From positions 3,996,001 to 4,060,000 of the forward strand of contig NZ_CP133265.1 of assembly GCF_030915505.1 (NCBI RefSeq): a stretch of 64,000 nt of DNA, given 5' to 3'. Origin of the DNA: Neobacillus sp. OS1-2. GTDB taxonomy: Bacteria > Bacillota > Bacilli > Bacillales > Cytobacillaceae. The notes under the pieces are model-generated. The model was not told the origin of the DNA. It saw only the letters and a list, made by a program, of their open reading frames with translations, and ran no database searches. This document shows positions 63,026 to 64,000 of the stretch, piece by piece; the first letter of the stretch is position 1, and each line of letters begins with the position of its first letter. The translations under genes were made by a program, and so were the position numbers.

Positions 63026-63484
63026 GTGCAGCTATTTTCAACATTTGAAAATCAGACTAGTATAGAAATGGCAATATCAACATTAGTGAAAAATGGTATT
63101 AGGAAGGAAGATATCTTTGCAGTACCACTTGATAATCGTCAAGAGGAACGGAAGGTTTTTGATACATTACACCGATCTGACGGTACCTCGCTAATTGATA
63201 TTGGAATGGCCCTTGCCACAGCCTTTTCGGTTATTGGTGCAAGTATCGGTTTTAAACTATCTTGGGGTCCCATATACTGGGGGTTGATCGGTGCCTTTAT
63301 CGGATTTGTTATCGGATTTGCTATTAGATTGTTTACTGAAGTGGTTTTAAAAAAGAAACAAAGGTTATTAAAAGGGAAGCAGTCAGAGGTTATTCTTATC
63401 ATTGATTGCCAAGAGCAGCAAGCAGATTTAGTGGAGAACATTCTATGGAATCATTTTGCCTTTGGGGTTGCAAAAGTAAAATAG
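63026..63484 (+). CDS. Hypothetical two-helix membrane protein
   Basis: A 152-residue protein with an N-terminal alpha/beta segment (STFENQTSIEMAISTLVKNGIRKEDIFAVPL), two glycine-rich helices at about residues 62-105 and a cytoplasmic end. GTG start four bases after the preceding stop codon, so the two are coupled. The N-terminal pattern resembles general stress/flexible membrane proteins that sense via a ferredoxin-like domain, but no family is certain. Confidence 0.7.
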   Translation: MQLFSTFENQTSIEMAISTLVKNGIRKEDIFAVPLDNRQEERKVFDTLHRSDGTSLIDIGMALATAFSVIGASIGFKLSWGPIYWGLIGAFIGFVIGFAIRLFTEVVLKKKQRLLKGKQSEVILIIDCQEQQADLVENILWNHFAFGVAKVK

Positions 63485-63516
63485 TGAAGGATCTAGTATT
63501 GAATGTATTTCTCACC

Positions 63517-63555
63517 AAGTGGTTTCCTAATCGGAAACTGCTTTTTCTATTTTTT
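63517..63555 (+). terminator. Terminator after the coupled membrane genes
   Basis: AAGTGGTTTCC pairs with GGAAACTGCTT (11 bp, two G-T pairs) around TAATC, followed by TTTCTATTTTTT. Confidence 0.8.
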
Positions 63556-63685
63556 AGGACTTTTTATGTTGATGAACAATATGAACAAAATGATGAATAC
63601 GTTTTTAATGCTGTTTAAATGTATAAACTATTAATTTTTTAAAATCTTTGTAAAATTAAGAAAACGGTTACAAGGGGGAAATGAG

Positions 63686-64000
63686 ATGTTTTCGATTAAA
63701 AGAATTTCAGCTGTCATGTGTGCAGGTGCGTTGGCATTAAGCTTGGGGGCATGCAGCAGCAGTAATGAAACAGCTAGTCCGGTTAAGAAGGAAGAAGGTA
63801 CAGGCTATCCTACAAAGGCGATTTCTGTTGTCGCGCCATCGGGTGCAGGTGGCGGCTGGGATTTAACGGCACGCTCCTTTACAAAAGTGCTAAGTGAAAC
63901 AAAGCTAGTTTCACAGCCATTAACAGTTGAGAATAAGCCGGGTGGCGGCGGTGCCGTGTTCATGGCAGAATACGCAACACAGCAAGCTGCAAATAACGAT
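63686..64000 (+). CDS. Tripartite tricarboxylate transporter substrate-binding protein (TctC-like), N-terminal part
   Basis: The frame starts at ATG 63686, preceded by AAGGGGG, and runs off the window after 105 codons. A lipoprotein signal (MFSIKRISAVMCAGALALSLGAC, lipobox LGAC) is followed by YPTKAISVVAPSGAGGGWDLTARSF and VENKPGGGGAVFMAEY, the start of TctC/BugT binding proteins for tri- or dicarboxylates. The membrane subunits tctA and tctB would be expected beyond the edge. Confidence 0.9.
   Translation, partial: MFSIKRISAVMCAGALALSLGACSSSNETASPVKKEEGTGYPTKAISVVAPSGAGGGWDLTARSFTKVLSETKLVSQPLTVENKPGGGGAVFMAEYATQQAANND

Noticed and set aside
63406..63618. 70-residue frame after the two-helix membrane protein
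   Set aside because: Starts inside the preceding gene out of frame and runs across a terminator.

Overview
The window is a 64-kb chromosomal stretch from a low-GC, Gram-positive, endospore-forming Bacillaceae. Gene content points to a Bacillus or Neobacillus-like organism: Tgl spore transglutaminase, a hutU-hutI-hutG block, a cysH-cysP-sat-cysC sulfate operon, SasA (YwaC) alarmone synthetase, CsoR/CopZ, YrzI and YezD small proteins. Ribosome binding sites are strong purine-rich AGGAGG types, and TTG or GTG starts are common. No rRNA or tRNA genes were seen. Most of the window is ordinary core-type sequence. The clear mobile element is one group II intron.

Layout. 1-1250: tail of a catechol meta-cleavage lower pathway (hydratase fragment, 4-oxalocrotonate decarboxylase, 4-oxalocrotonate tautomerase). 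1362-5026: tag glycosylase, a 53-aa small protein, a TetR regulator with two palindromic operators co-directional with sasA and a CBS protein, then csoR-copZ under a copper-type operator. 5067-10878: leftward MFS transporter and NPP-type phosphodiesterase, a rightward alpha/beta hydrolase, and a leftward PhoD-like phosphatase. 11077-14700: flavodoxin, ATP-grasp enzyme, GIY-YIG protein, TerD, and a small membrane protein. 14708-20369: AraC-type response regulator followed by hutU-hutI-hutG, with no hutH beside it.

20599-24477: a four-gene unit flanked by terminators, comprising a Ser/Thr-kinase-like protein with a basic tail, a GT4 glycosyltransferase, a HipA-like kinase and GtaB. 24777-26128: glutaredoxin and a DUF2804 protein. 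26180-32489: TPP-riboswitch operon thiM-thiD-thiE-thiW-tenA-thiZXY, a complete thiamine-salvage set. 32563-34622: leftward tgl and an MFS transporter. 34798-37370: cold-shock gene with a long leader, immediately followed by a group II intron placed just behind its terminator. 37429-43789: hypothetical genes, a MATE transporter, a TetR gene with an apparent -1 frameshift exactly at A-AAA-AAG, yrzI, an ECF sigma factor directly upstream of a ClpP paralogue, and a DUF2642-type protein.

44175-53358: assimilatory sulfate reduction operon yezD-cysH-cysP-sat-cysC-sumT-sirB-cysJ-cysI. It takes up sulfate, activates it to APS/PAPS, reduces it to sulfite and sulfide, and makes most of the siroheme needed by CysI, but no precorrin-2 dehydrogenase is present. 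53437-63484: a ~147-bp Bacillaceae intergenic repeat, an HTH/coiled-coil/J-domain protein, metallophosphoesterase, DUF2062 and DUF4153 membrane proteins, a bile-acid symporter family transporter, an MBL hydrolase, a CoxG-like protein, an 11-residue-repeat coiled coil, a threonine aldolase and two membrane proteins. The window ends inside a tctC-like lipoprotein gene.

A short stem-loop repeat (core GGTGTCAGGCACC or GGTGACAGGCACC) recurs at six sites, mostly at or just after stop codons. One copy codes for the end of GtaB, and one is a paired inverted copy forming a 21-bp stem. The most interesting leads are the TetR frameshift site, the kinase/glycosyltransferase/HipA-like unit, the sigma-ClpP pair and the HTH-J-domain fusion.
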